Source of the DNA: Algoriphagus sp. TR-M9
GTDB taxonomy: Bacteria; Bacteroidota; Bacteroidia; Cytophagales; Cyclobacteriaceae
Assembly: GCF_027594545.1 (NCBI RefSeq)
Contig: NZ_CP115160.1
Span: 4,522,501-4,586,500, forward strand
Reading direction: 5' to 3'
Length of the DNA stretch: 64,000 nt
Shown here: positions 45,464 through 54,356 of the stretch, piece by piece
Layout of the letters: each line of letters opens with the position of its first letter
Position numbering within the stretch: the stretch's first letter is position 1
Made by a program: the position numbers and the translations under genes
Notes under the pieces: model-generated
Databases searched by the model: none
What the model was told of the DNA's origin: nothing
What the model saw: the letters and a program-made list of their open reading frames with translations, nothing else

Positions 45464-47218
45464 TTAATTGATTTGTACTAGTGAACCTGATATGACTGTC
45501 TGACCTCCGGAAGACACCTCCGCTCCGGCCGATCCCTCAGCTTTCAGTTGCGCACTGGCTATGATTTCTATACCTGTGCCTTCCGTTTTGATGTCACCAC
45601 TGGCTTTGAGAATAATGTCTTTGGCACTTTCGATGGTAATTCCATCCGCATTCATGCTTATTTTATTTCCATTTTCATCTTCCAAAAGAATGGCTCCGTC
45701 CTCATCAGTGAATTGTAGCTTATTGCCATTAGGAGTCTCGATGTCTATGGTTTTCTTTTCGTCATTAAATACTACTTTGAGTTTTTCCCGCGTCACAATC
45801 CCCTTTTCATGGTTATCATCAGCAGCTTCAAATGGCGCCGGTTTGCTACTGCTGTGCAGCATTCCCAAAACCACTGGATCTCTAGGATCCTCATTGATAA
45901 AAGCCACGATCACCTCATCCTCCAATTCCGGTCTGAAGTAAATTCCCCGTTCATTTCCGGCATCAGGCGAAGCATACCTTGCCCAGATGCCATCTTCCTC
46001 TAGGCTGATCATCGGAAGTTTCACCTGAATTCTGTTTTCTCCATCGGGGTCTCCTTCCAATGCTGTCACTATCCCTATATGAAGTCCTTTTACCGCCGGC
46101 AATAGGCCTGATGCAGCTACATCGATGATGTCGTCATATTCCTGAGAAAACCATTTTGGATCTAGACCTAGGCCGAGGTGGGTAAACCATTTTTGGTTTG
46201 GTGAAAACTCATGATAAACAGAGGAGACAAATGCTTTTCCATTGAACCGACTTCCAAAACCTTTAAGCTCTACCATATCCCCCGGCTTTACGGTGTTGTC
46301 ACCAAGCAGCTTGACTCTTCCCTGTATTTTTGCCAATCGACTTCGCAATAATCCTGCGTCTGTCCAGGCTTGTAATTCTTCATCTGCTAAGAGACCACCA
46401 TGCTGCATTTGGAAGGATTCCAAACCGATCACCGCGGCAAGATCTTCTCCACTGATATCCCCAGGAGAGATGTTTCCGGGATCAGCGCCTTCTTTTTCGG
46501 CTATTTCCTGCTTGATAAAATCCCAGCTTAGGCCTTTTGTAGCTGTGTATTGCTGTCTTGCATCCATGTCAGCTTCAAACTCCACCACATTATCTCCGTA
46601 TAGGAGTTCGATTATCGGATCCGCACTGGTTTGAGGTTTTTGGATGGAGACCGTTCCTGCTTCAGTTGTAATTATTTTACCATTTGCATCTGCCCGACTC
46701 ATGAGGAAGTCCCAGTCAGTTGCATGATATTGTACGATCTCGGCATGGGTCAGACTGGTGCTTTCTACGTCAGCGGAGAGATCAGAATATTTTCCAATCA
46801 GTTCCTCCATCACATCGCTATCAGAGCTCTCAAAAAAGTACTTATTCTTTCTCCCTACAGTCATTTTGATCACTGGATCTCTCAGTTCGAGGATAAGTCG
46901 CGATGCTTTCTCAGGATTGATTTCCAAGCCATGCTTGATTATGATTCCTTCAAAAATGGTCTCTTCCAAATTGTGGTAGCCAGCATCAATTTTAAGTTTG
47001 ACCCCTGGCTTAAATAGTTCTCCTTCGCTCAATTGAAACTCACCTGTCGCGATATCACCATCAAAAAGCACCAATTTGGCCGTTGGAATTTTGTTCACAG
47101 CTTTGCGCACAGCGATCATCGCCACCCCGACAGATGGCGGTACCTGCTCGCCATCTGAGAAAATTTTAAAGGTGGCTAGGTCCTGCTGTGTTTCAGCTGA
47201 TGTAGGTACTAAAGGCAT
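45464..47218 (-). CDS. VgrG-like central spike protein (Afp8-like)
   Basis: 584 residues. The N-terminal half (about 1-370) has the gp27-like hub folds (FKIFSDGEQVPPSVGVAMIA, KLKIDAGYHNLEETIFEGII). An OB-fold around 375-460 contains GIVTALEGDPDGENRIQVKL and GIYFRPELEDEVIVAFINED. The C-terminus is a repeating beta-helix of the needle (DGITIESAKDIILKASGDIK). It trimerises below the tube and carries the PAAR tip encoded next. Confidence 0.93.
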   Translation of the reverse strand: MPLVPTSAETQQDLATFKIFSDGEQVPPSVGVAMIAVRKAVNKIPTAKLVLFDGDIATGEFQLSEGELFKPGVKLKIDAGYHNLEETIFEGIIIKHGLEINPEKASRLILELRDPVIKMTVGRKNKYFFESSDSDVMEELIGKYSDLSADVESTSLTHAEIVQYHATDWDFLMSRADANGKIITTEAGTVSIQKPQTSADPIIELLYGDNVVEFEADMDARQQYTATKGLSWDFIKQEIAEKEGADPGNISPGDISGEDLAAVIGLESFQMQHGGLLADEELQAWTDAGLLRSRLAKIQGRVKLLGDNTVKPGDMVELKGFGSRFNGKAFVSSVYHEFSPNQKWFTHLGLGLDPKWFSQEYDDIIDVAASGLLPAVKGLHIGIVTALEGDPDGENRIQVKLPMISLEEDGIWARYASPDAGNERGIYFRPELEDEVIVAFINEDPRDPVVLGMLHSSSKPAPFEAADDNHEKGIVTREKLKVVFNDEKKTIDIETPNGNKLQFTDEDGAILLEDENGNKISMNADGITIESAKDIILKASGDIKTEGTGIEIIASAQLKAEGSAGAEVSSGGQTVISGSLVQIN

Positions 47219-47219
47219 A

Positions 47220-48011
47220 CTATGATTTTGCTAAGGGTGGAAAAATGAGTTTCTGGCCTGGGATCAGTTTTCTGAAATTTTTAAGGTTGTTTGCTTTGGC
47301 GACTTCCAAGTAATATTCCTGGGTTCCATAAATTCTTTTGCACATGAGAAGCAGCGTGTCTCCGGATTTCACCGTTCTTTCGTGCGTTAGATCCGGTGAA
47401 TTTCTGGCAGTAGTTGCAGCCTGTTCCTGTCGTGAAAGTGACTGGTCAAAATTGGCTGAAACAGTAGCTCTGATGGGTAAACCTGAAGCATTGAAAAGCT
47501 TATAATTGATTGTCGCAGTAGCCAAAACTCCTCTGAATTGATACGCTCCCCAATTGATCTGCAGGTAATTTGGCTTGTGCGTGTCGGACTGAATGTTTTG
47601 GGTGATATCCAGAAATTTCCGAATTGCACCGTCCACATGTTTGTCTTTGCTGATGATCTCAATGGCATTGACTTTATTCCCACTGATACTTTCCAGATTA
47701 GGTTTGTCGTCTCCCAAATAGTCAAAGTTTGTATCTCCCGGCTTATCCGCACTTGGTGGAGAAGCTGCGCTGGCGTCAAAAAGAAATTCAAAAGAAACCG
47801 AATCTGATTCCAATGTTCTGAACTGGTATTGTTTCCCGTCGGCAGGACCTTCTTCGGGAATCCATTTGGATTTGAATTCCTGTGAAAAGGTGGTAGGATT
47901 ATACATGACCACATAGGTTGCAGTGGCTTCATTGTACTCCTCATCCTTGAAAGCTGTAATTTTCAGCTTTTCTAGGCCTCCTTTTTGAGAGAAAATATCG
48001 TTCAGTGACAT
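47220..48011 (-). CDS. eCIS baseplate hub adaptor with LysM domain (Afp7-like)
   Basis: 263 residues. The N-terminal ~200 residues are the gp53/Afp7-like tube-baseplate adaptor (TATYVVMYNPTTFSQEFKSK, SVSFEFLFDASAA). A C-terminal LysM (about 212-260: TVKSGDTLLLMCKRIYGTQE, NNLKNFRKLIPGQKLIFPP) matches the peptidoglycan-binding fold present in all known contractile adaptors. It sits between the second tube gene's small partner and the spike gene. Confidence 0.9.
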   Translation of the reverse strand: MSLNDIFSQKGGLEKLKITAFKDEEYNEATATYVVMYNPTTFSQEFKSKWIPEEGPADGKQYQFRTLESDSVSFEFLFDASAASPPSADKPGDTNFDYLGDDKPNLESISGNKVNAIEIISKDKHVDGAIRKFLDITQNIQSDTHKPNYLQINWGAYQFRGVLATATINYKLFNASGLPIRATVSANFDQSLSRQEQAATTARNSPDLTHERTVKSGDTLLLMCKRIYGTQEYYLEVAKANNLKNFRKLIPGQKLIFPPLAKS

Positions 48012-48023
48012 GCTGAGTTGGTT

Positions 48024-48179
48024 TTACCTTTCGTTTTTTTCTTTGATCAACCTGCTGAGTTCACGGATTCCATCCATGACCGCGATGGTATCAGGTTTTT
48101 TGTTTCCCTTTCCAGTGGGGCTGGATTCCGCAGCGTCCACAGTGGTTCGAATGATAAGCTCTTTGATTTCTATGGGCAT
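48024..48179 (-). CDS. DUF5908-family small protein of the eCIS operon
   Basis: A 51-residue frame translated by hand: it starts MPIEIKELIIRTTVD and ends in a helix rich in basic residues (IRELSRLIKEKNER). The MPIEI(K/R)EL start is the DUF5908 hallmark; such genes lie between tube and LysM genes in Bacteroidota eCIS clusters. Too short for many gene callers. Gaps are 3 bp to the tube-2 gene and 12 bp to the LysM gene. Function unknown; likely an assembly factor. Confidence 0.8.
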   Translation of the reverse strand: MPIEIKELIIRTTVDAAESSPTGKGNKKPDTIAVMDGIRELSRLIKEKNER

Positions 48180-48182
48180 GAT

Positions 48183-48653
48183 TTATGGCAAAAGATCGTC
48201 TGGACTGATTCTTCTATAGTATTGATAGGCGAATTCTATGTTTTCGATCATCATGGTATTTTCCATTGCGTTGAACCCTTCGATGGACCATTTCACTGGC
48301 CAGGCATTGACAAAGTTCCAGGCTTGCAAAGGCAGTTTTTCAGGACTCAAAAGAATTACTGTAATGTCCTGTGCCTCAAATTCAAACCCTTCCACACTAT
48401 CCTTAAACCATTTTGCAATCTGGGAGCTAATCGCCATCCCCCGTTTCAAAACCAAGTTGGGGTAAGAGACCGGATTGGGCATGCGATGTTTGAAGCGGTT
48501 TTCTCCTCCTTCAGCATATTCTTCCACCCCGATTTCTACACTCAAACCGGAAACCTCCTGAAATCCAAAATCTGGCATGGCTGGATACTTCAGGAGTAAT
48601 CCCTCAAAGCGCACCAGAAAATGAAAGCCAGTAGGTGGATACAATAGAGCCAT
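48183..48653 (-). CDS. Tube protein 2 (Afp5-like tube initiator)
   Basis: 156 residues of the phage tail tube / Hcp-like family: PPTGFHFLVRFEG at the start, VSGLSVEIGVEEYAEGGENR, then WNFVNAWPVKWSIEGFNAM. Position next to the baseplate-hub genes suggests the tube-initiating ring rather than the main tube. It lies 4 bp after the first tube gene. Confidence 0.88.
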   Translation of the reverse strand: MALLYPPTGFHFLVRFEGLLLKYPAMPDFGFQEVSGLSVEIGVEEYAEGGENRFKHRMPNPVSYPNLVLKRGMAISSQIAKWFKDSVEGFEFEAQDITVILLSPEKLPLQAWNFVNAWPVKWSIEGFNAMENTMMIENIEFAYQYYRRISPDDLLP

Positions 48654-48657
48654 TTGA

Positions 48658-49092
48658 TTATGGAGTTTCTATTGCCAGGCCTTCGTGGCACAGCTCAATG
48701 CTTTCTATGGCCACTTCATTGCCGGTGGAATTCAGAGATGGGCCTTCTACTTTGCAAGGCCAGGCTTCTTTGACCTTCCAAACCATCACAGGCTCGTGTT
48801 CTTCATTGAGTAAGCTGATGGTTAAATCCCGTCGCTCGATGTTGTTCATTTTGACGGTGTTGAGCCACTGGAAAAATTCATTGTCGGCTCGGAAAATGCC
48901 TCTTTTCAACGTGATATTGGAGTATTGAGGAATACCTGGCATTTTGCTTACATGATATTCTAAGGAACTGCCTTCCCGATAATCTATGCTCTGAAGCTCC
49001 ACAGTCAGGCCAGATACTTCTGTGAAACCGATGCGTGAACCGCCCCATTCTACCTGAAAATGAAAGACGGAAACTGGATATGCTACTGCCAT
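48658..49092 (-). CDS. Tube protein 1 (Afp1-like main tube)
   Basis: 144 residues, Hcp/tail-tube fold: YPVSVFHFQVEWGGSRIGFT, VSGLTVELQSIDYREGSSLE, and VWKVKEAWPCKVEGPSLNST. Adjacent to the sheath genes, the usual place of the main tube. It forms the inner channel that carries cargo. Confidence 0.9.
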   Translation of the reverse strand: MAVAYPVSVFHFQVEWGGSRIGFTEVSGLTVELQSIDYREGSSLEYHVSKMPGIPQYSNITLKRGIFRADNEFFQWLNTVKMNNIERRDLTISLLNEEHEPVMVWKVKEAWPCKVEGPSLNSTGNEVAIESIELCHEGLAIETP

Positions 49093-49130
49093 AATTGTAT
49101 GATTTTAATTACTGTTCTTGATTTTTTAGC

Positions 49131-50618
49131 TTAGGATTCCTGAAGTTTATGAGAGAATTTCAGGATGATAAATTCGGCAGGCCTAACTGCTGCCAATCCG
49201 ATTTCTATATTCATTCTACCTTCCAAAATGTCCTGAGAAGACATGGTCTGTCCCAGTCCAACCCGCACAAAAAATGCTTCTTCCGGCTTTGCCCCGGCCA
49301 AAGCACCATCTCTCCAAAGTTTGGAAAGGAAGTTTTCGATCATAGTCTTGGTTCTTAGCCAAGTGTTGGCATCATTTGGCTCGAAGACCACAAACTCGGT
49401 GGCTTTTTTTACCGACTCCTCTATAAAAATGTAGAGTCTTCTCACTGGCACATAACGCCATTCATTGTCGTTACCAGCAAGCGTCCGCGCTCCCCAGACC
49501 AAAGTTCCTTTACCAGTGAATGTTCTGATGGCATTAATGGATTTACCCGAAGTGGCATCTACATTGAGGTCTGCTTGCTGATCGTGAGATACTTTTCTGG
49601 AAGGACCGATGACCGTTCTCACGTCCACATTTGCCGGAGCCTTCCATACTCCCCGTTGACTGTCAACTCTTGCATATATTCCTGCAATGGCTCCTGAAGG
49701 AGGCAAAGTGATGTAGCTCTTGTTAATTTCTGCGATAATGGACCGGTACAAACTTGGGTCATTTTTGAGCACACTTGGGTCAGCAGGATCACTGGCTTCC
49801 AGCGGCAACGTGTTATGGACTCCAGCATCATTTGCACCACCTCCAGCATAAGTATTGGTATGAGTGATCGTCTGGTCAGTCGGAGAGAAGGCGTAGTTTA
49901 ATGCGCTACTCAAGTTGGGATAATAAGCAGCTCCATATTTCAGATTTGAAATACCTATAGCATCATTCCTGAAATTCTGGGCATCGGCGAATGGATCAGC
50001 CGTAACATCTTTCACATCGATGATTACAAATCGATCTTTCAGCGATTCACATTGTGCCAAAGCAGCATCGTAAATGCCTTTGTAAATTTTTCCGGTAGTA
50101 TCACCAGGCGCAACTGGTATAATGACATCTGGAAAGACGATCAAAGTTGGTTCATCCACTCCTTTCAGGGCTTCTAAACCACCCATAAGAGAATCCTCGT
50201 CTGTGGGGTCTCCTTTCGCAGGCAAATTGTCAAAATCATTGACCGAGACGATGTAGCAAGGTCCTCCTCCATTGGAAAAGTACATTTGAAGGGAGTAATA
50301 AAGCTTGTAGGGACTTGGTGTGGCAGGAGGAACTGCGGTTATCTTTCTGCTATCCAACTTTCCTGGAGTTCCTTGTGAACCTGGGTAGGTATCTTCGACA
50401 GTAATGGTAAAAGCTTCTGGATTTGCTTTCCCAAAAATCGCCTCAAACTCCAGCATGCTGGTAATTCTTGTGGGAATTGTTTTGACGCTTTCTCCATCCT
50501 TGATTGCGATTTCGGTGTGCCCGATAAAAGCTGGGATGGCAGTTTCCACCGAAGCTATAGAAGCGGGAAGGGTGGAAATCTCTTGTATGTAAACACCGGG
50601 GGTAGATTGACTTGCCAT
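49131..50618 (-). CDS. Contractile sheath protein B (495 aa)
   Basis: Phage-tail-sheath family. It begins TPGVYIQEISTLPASIASVE and ends with the C-terminal sheath core (VWGARTLAGNDNEW, FVVFEPNDANTW, AAVRPAEFIILKF). About 117 of its last 136 residues match sheath A by eye. It lacks the ~100-residue insertion found in A. It lies 38 bp from the first tube gene and 26 bp from sheath A. Confidence 0.95.
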   Translation of the reverse strand: MASQSTPGVYIQEISTLPASIASVETAIPAFIGHTEIAIKDGESVKTIPTRITSMLEFEAIFGKANPEAFTITVEDTYPGSQGTPGKLDSRKITAVPPATPSPYKLYYSLQMYFSNGGGPCYIVSVNDFDNLPAKGDPTDEDSLMGGLEALKGVDEPTLIVFPDVIIPVAPGDTTGKIYKGIYDAALAQCESLKDRFVIIDVKDVTADPFADAQNFRNDAIGISNLKYGAAYYPNLSSALNYAFSPTDQTITHTNTYAGGGANDAGVHNTLPLEASDPADPSVLKNDPSLYRSIIAEINKSYITLPPSGAIAGIYARVDSQRGVWKAPANVDVRTVIGPSRKVSHDQQADLNVDATSGKSINAIRTFTGKGTLVWGARTLAGNDNEWRYVPVRRLYIFIEESVKKATEFVVFEPNDANTWLRTKTMIENFLSKLWRDGALAGAKPEEAFFVRVGLGQTMSSQDILEGRMNIEIGLAAVRPAEFIILKFSHKLQES

Positions 50619-50644
50619 GGCTTGTTTATTTATTGATTAAAAGA

Positions 50645-52375
50645 TTAGGATTCCTGTAGCTTGTGAGAAAACTTCAGGATGATGAATTCTGCCGGTCTTA
50701 CTGCCGCCATTCCGATTTCTACTATGAGCCTGCCTTCCAAAATATCCAAGGCAGTCATGGTCTTGCCAAGACCCACGTTGACGAAAAATGCATCTTCTGC
50801 CTTTGCTCCGGCTAATGCTCCGTCCCTCCATAAATTGCTCAGGAAGTTTTCGATCATGGTTTTCACCCTCAGCCAGGTATTGGCATCATTGGGTTCGAAG
50901 ACCACGAACTCAGTGGCTTTTTTCACGGATTCTTCCACAAAAATGTAAAGCCTTCTAACTGGGATATACTTCCATTCATTGTCATTTCCAGCCAGGGTTC
51001 TTGCTCCCCAGACCAAGTTTCCTTTTCCCTGGAAGAAGCGAATGGCATTGATGGATTTTCCGGAAGTGGGATCCACATTAAGCAAACCCTGATCTTCGGC
51101 ATTGACTAGAACTACAGGTCTGCTTACTCCGCGCACATCCACGTTGGCAGGAGCTTTCCAAACCCCTCTCTGGCGGTCCACTCTGGCGCAGATTCCGGCC
51201 ATTGAAGCACTTGGATATAATTCCATTTTTTTGGACTGAAGCATTCCTATGATCGTATTGTAAAGCGTTTTATCAGGAGCTTGCCAAGAAAAAGTGCCAG
51301 AACCGGAAATGACAGCACCTCCATTTCCATTGGTATCTGTGTAGGTCAGCGTGAGCAGTTTGCCTTCCTCACCTGGCGCAGTTGCAGTGAGTGTGATCAG
51401 ATTTCCTGCCCTAGAAACTGAAAATTCTGGACTACCATCAATGGCATCTTCTAAGGCATCAGCAGTTGTGATATCCGATGAGGCTTTGTTGAACTGATCT
51501 CCTTCTTCGTAGGTGCCTGATCCTATATTGAATACATCTTGATCCAGGTTGTCGTAATTATTAATTCTGATTGTGGCTGTCGCAAAGGCATCTCCATTGC
51601 CCAAGGCATTCAGGGTTTTGTTGTGAAATGGCCCTAGTCCGACTCCACCTCGATTGTCGGTAATCGTAAGTTTGCTTTCGGAGTAATATTTATAAAGTGA
51701 GGTTTTCAAAGAAGGATAGTAAGAAGCACCATACTTTAAATCACTGGTCCCAACTTCTGCTCTGAAGGTAGCTCCATCTTCAGCTACGGTTTGCCCGGTA
51801 ATATGAAGCGTATCCATCAATGCAAATCGATCCTGCAACTTGGCACATTGCGTGAGCAGCGTTTCATGAACGGTTTTTCTATCGATGGTACTTAAAATCA
51901 CTGCTTCAGGAACTACTAAAAGCGTTGGCTCGTCTTCCTCCTCAAGTGCATTGATACCTGCTATCAAAGCTGTGGCTACGATAGAGGTCGGGGCTGGATT
52001 TGGTCCAGGCACCATATCTCCGACTGAGACAATGTAGCAAGGTCCACCGCCATTGTTGAAATACATATAAACCTGATAGGTCATCCGGTATGGCGAAAAA
52101 TTTGTCGGATCGTTGATAGCTACTTGGGTATTCCCATCTGCATCTAAGGTCAATGTGATTCCATAATCTTCCGGATAGGATTCACCAAAAATCTCCTTGT
52201 ATTCGAGGTAAGAAGTAACGCGCACCGGTTTGTTGATGGGGATTGTTTCTCCGTTTTTTTCACGCTGTGCAGTATAACCGACAAAGGCCGGGATCGCCGT
52301 GGCAACCGGAGCAATAGATGCGGGGAGGGTTGATATTTCCTGAACATAAACCCCAGGGGTTTTAAAGTCTGCCAT
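50645..52375 (-). CDS. Contractile sheath protein A (576 aa)
   Basis: Paralog of the neighbouring sheath gene with the same N-terminal GVYVQEISTLPASIAPV and near-identical C-terminal core. It is longer because of an inserted surface domain at about residues 262-365 (GDAFATATIRINNYDNLDQD, PGEEGKLLTLTYTDTNGNGG), Gly/Thr-rich and Ig-like in look. Two sheath types are normal in eCIS; which forms the main sheath cannot be told. Confidence 0.95.
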   Translation of the reverse strand: MADFKTPGVYVQEISTLPASIAPVATAIPAFVGYTAQREKNGETIPINKPVRVTSYLEYKEIFGESYPEDYGITLTLDADGNTQVAINDPTNFSPYRMTYQVYMYFNNGGGPCYIVSVGDMVPGPNPAPTSIVATALIAGINALEEEDEPTLLVVPEAVILSTIDRKTVHETLLTQCAKLQDRFALMDTLHITGQTVAEDGATFRAEVGTSDLKYGASYYPSLKTSLYKYYSESKLTITDNRGGVGLGPFHNKTLNALGNGDAFATATIRINNYDNLDQDVFNIGSGTYEEGDQFNKASSDITTADALEDAIDGSPEFSVSRAGNLITLTATAPGEEGKLLTLTYTDTNGNGGAVISGSGTFSWQAPDKTLYNTIIGMLQSKKMELYPSASMAGICARVDRQRGVWKAPANVDVRGVSRPVVLVNAEDQGLLNVDPTSGKSINAIRFFQGKGNLVWGARTLAGNDNEWKYIPVRRLYIFVEESVKKATEFVVFEPNDANTWLRVKTMIENFLSNLWRDGALAGAKAEDAFFVNVGLGKTMTALDILEGRLIVEIGMAAVRPAEFIILKFSHKLQES

Positions 52376-52389
52376 TTTCGATTTATTTA

Positions 52390-53517
52390 CTAGATGTATA
52401 CATATATTTCTGTGTTGATATCCCCTTCAGAATCCTTGGTCGCTGCTGACCTAGAAGGATTGGGTAGGTTAGGAATCAATACTTGATTTCCTGGTGATTT
52501 GACCAGTTTGAGATTTAATTTGGGTATTTCGAAGAATGGAATCTTCGATTCGGAGCGGAAAACGACTGTTTCTTTTCCATTGAGTTTGATATTCACATTT
52601 GGACTCGCCCCAATTTGATTGAAATTGTAAGTGCCGTATGGGACAGTTCCCTCATTCCCATCATCTTCAATGGATAGATTATTGGTGACCAAATCAATTT
52701 TTTGGTTGCCATTTACTATGAAATAGGTCCAAAGACTTTCTAGGCTGGTAAAATTGAGTTGATAATATTCTTTGGGGCCATAGAGATGAGCAGGTGCTGT
52801 GTCATATTTGATTTCAAAAAGTCCGATACAAGAACTTGGGAAATCATCTGCCAAAAAATACGCTTTGGACCAAAGGTCTGTACTATCTGCCTCATCCCGA
52901 AGTGTTATGGTGTAAAGTCCCTCCGCCTTTCCTGATAGATCAAAAACAAAACGGAAATTCCCCTGAGAGTCAGGAAGGATTTCTGCTAAATCAGGGAGCC
53001 ATTCACCAGTCGAAGATTTAGCTGCAGAAATCACCTCTCCTTTTGAGTTTCTAACCTTGAGTCTGACCGAAGCAGGTTCAGGATTTAGCTTCACATCCAA
53101 TGAAAAAACTTTTCGCCGGGCTCCATCCAATAGTCGATAGGAAAGAATTTCCGGGGAGGCAGAATCTGTAGATGCTTGGTTAGGAATATTGAAAAAGAAA
53201 GGAATTTTTCCGCTTTCGTATTTTTTGCTGCCTTCATCCAGATCTGTAATCTGATAGAATGATCCAATATTCTCAGGATAGAGATAAAAGAAAAATGAGA
53301 GAGGAACCTTTAAAGGACTGATAGGAGTGCTTTCATCTTCCTCGGCTCTATATAGTAAAACGGCTCCACCTGGAGTAGTTTTAAAAAGTATTCTTCCGTT
53401 TTTAAGAAGGTGAGCAGTCTCTGCACTTGGGTGCAGGCTTATTCCTTTGGCTATGCCATCTTTATAGAAATCATGGCGAAGCGCTACTTCGCCGAGGCGT
53501 GTGTAGATGATGCTCAT
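52390..53517 (-). CDS. eCIS protein of unknown function, possible cap adaptor (375 aa)
   Basis: Second gene of the operon, between the tail-terminator and the sheath genes. Mostly beta structure: EVALRHDFYKDGIAKGISLH at the start, an Ig-like middle (about 150-235: ASVRLKVRNSKGEVISAAK) and a C-terminal basic/proline region. It overlaps the DUF4255 gene by four bases. AlgoCIS has an extra cap adaptor at the distal end; this gene's position fits that role, but this is an inference. Confidence 0.65.
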   Translation of the reverse strand: MSIIYTRLGEVALRHDFYKDGIAKGISLHPSAETAHLLKNGRILFKTTPGGAVLLYRAEEDESTPISPLKVPLSFFFYLYPENIGSFYQITDLDEGSKKYESGKIPFFFNIPNQASTDSASPEILSYRLLDGARRKVFSLDVKLNPEPASVRLKVRNSKGEVISAAKSSTGEWLPDLAEILPDSQGNFRFVFDLSGKAEGLYTITLRDEADSTDLWSKAYFLADDFPSSCIGLFEIKYDTAPAHLYGPKEYYQLNFTSLESLWTYFIVNGNQKIDLVTNNLSIEDDGNEGTVPYGTYNFNQIGASPNVNIKLNGKETVVFRSESKIPFFEIPKLNLKLVKSPGNQVLIPNLPNPSRSAATKDSEGDINTEIYVYI

Positions 53518-54122
53518 GATTTGTGAAGGGAATTAAGATGGATTTTTTCAATTGGGTCACCCGATTCTTGGAGTTGATTTTCCTGAATGCGGAGAGTCTT
53601 GACTTTATAGAGGACAGATGGCAGATATTTAGCACCTACTACTGTCCAGAAGTTATATAGCTGCTCAAAGGAATAGCTATAGAGTTCTACCACAATTTTG
53701 GTCAGGCCTGGGTCTTTTCCGGAAAGTGAAGGGCTGTTTTCTTTGGTAAAAACATTCTTCGCCTGAAAGAAAGAAATCGCATACCCCAGTTGCTTGAGAC
53801 CTTCTACATAATCATCCGAACTGTCATTTGCCTTTTTGTTTTGAAAATTTGCGGTGATGAGTACATAGAGATTGAGTTGGATCTCAGGATTTCTTTTTTC
53901 TGTTTTTCCTACGGCGTTGATATAAGTACTGCGCTGCTCTTTGATGGTCCGCTCTTCCTCGATGTTGATCAGGGAAAGCCCCAGACTTTTGTCTGGAATA
54001 ATGATTCCTGTTTCGTTTGTGACCGATGACAAAACGATCCTGTCCCCTACGGGGTCACCTACCTTTAATTTGATAAAGGCATTGAGCTCTTGAGTCAAAA
54101 ATTCTAATACAGAATGTATCAT
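53514..54122 (-). CDS. DUF4255 tail terminator (Afp16/Pvc16-like)
   Basis: First gene of the operon, 202 residues. The family pattern: SVLEFLTQELNAFIKL, then LGLSLINIEEERTIKEQ, PEIQLNLYVLITANF and the conserved C-terminal half LYSYSFEQLYNFWTVVG. This family caps the distal end of the tube and sheath. An ATG-overlap of four bases links it to the next gene. Confidence 0.9.
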   Translation of the reverse strand: MIHSVLEFLTQELNAFIKLKVGDPVGDRIVLSSVTNETGIIIPDKSLGLSLINIEEERTIKEQRSTYINAVGKTEKRNPEIQLNLYVLITANFQNKKANDSSDDYVEGLKQLGYAISFFQAKNVFTKENSPSLSGKDPGLTKIVVELYSYSFEQLYNFWTVVGAKYLPSVLYKVKTLRIQENQLQESGDPIEKIHLNSLHKS

Positions 54123-54156
54123 AACACCAAAAAAAGCTTAAAAATGATCGGTTATT

Positions 54157-54172
54157 TACCTTTCAAAAGGTA
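54157..54172. promoter_or_regulatory. Palindrome upstream of the eCIS operon
   Basis: TACCTTT-CA-AAAGGTA is a perfect 7-bp inverted repeat, 35-50 bp before the first eCIS ATG. No clean TAnnTTTG box occurs in this gap (nearest: TAATTTTTG with one extra base on the minus strand), so it may be an operator or part of an atypical promoter. The rest of the 234-bp gap is AT-rich. Confidence 0.35.
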
Positions 54173-54356
54173 CCCATCTTCCTCTGGATTTGACAGGAAA
54201 AAATATCCGGGATTTATGCAAAAATTAAGAATGTAAAAAATATAATTAGCTGAAAATCATTTCTATATGAAATATCGATTGCTATGCACTGACATAAAAG
54301 TATACGATTTACCCATTCCTGGATTTTAAATTTGCAAATGCTTGAATTTACTTTGT

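Noticed and set aside
26462..54122. Prophage or type VI secretion system
   Set aside because: No capsid, portal, terminase or integrase genes and no TssJLM membrane genes were found; the ATPase, DUF4255, DUF5908 and DUF4157 genes point to an eCIS.
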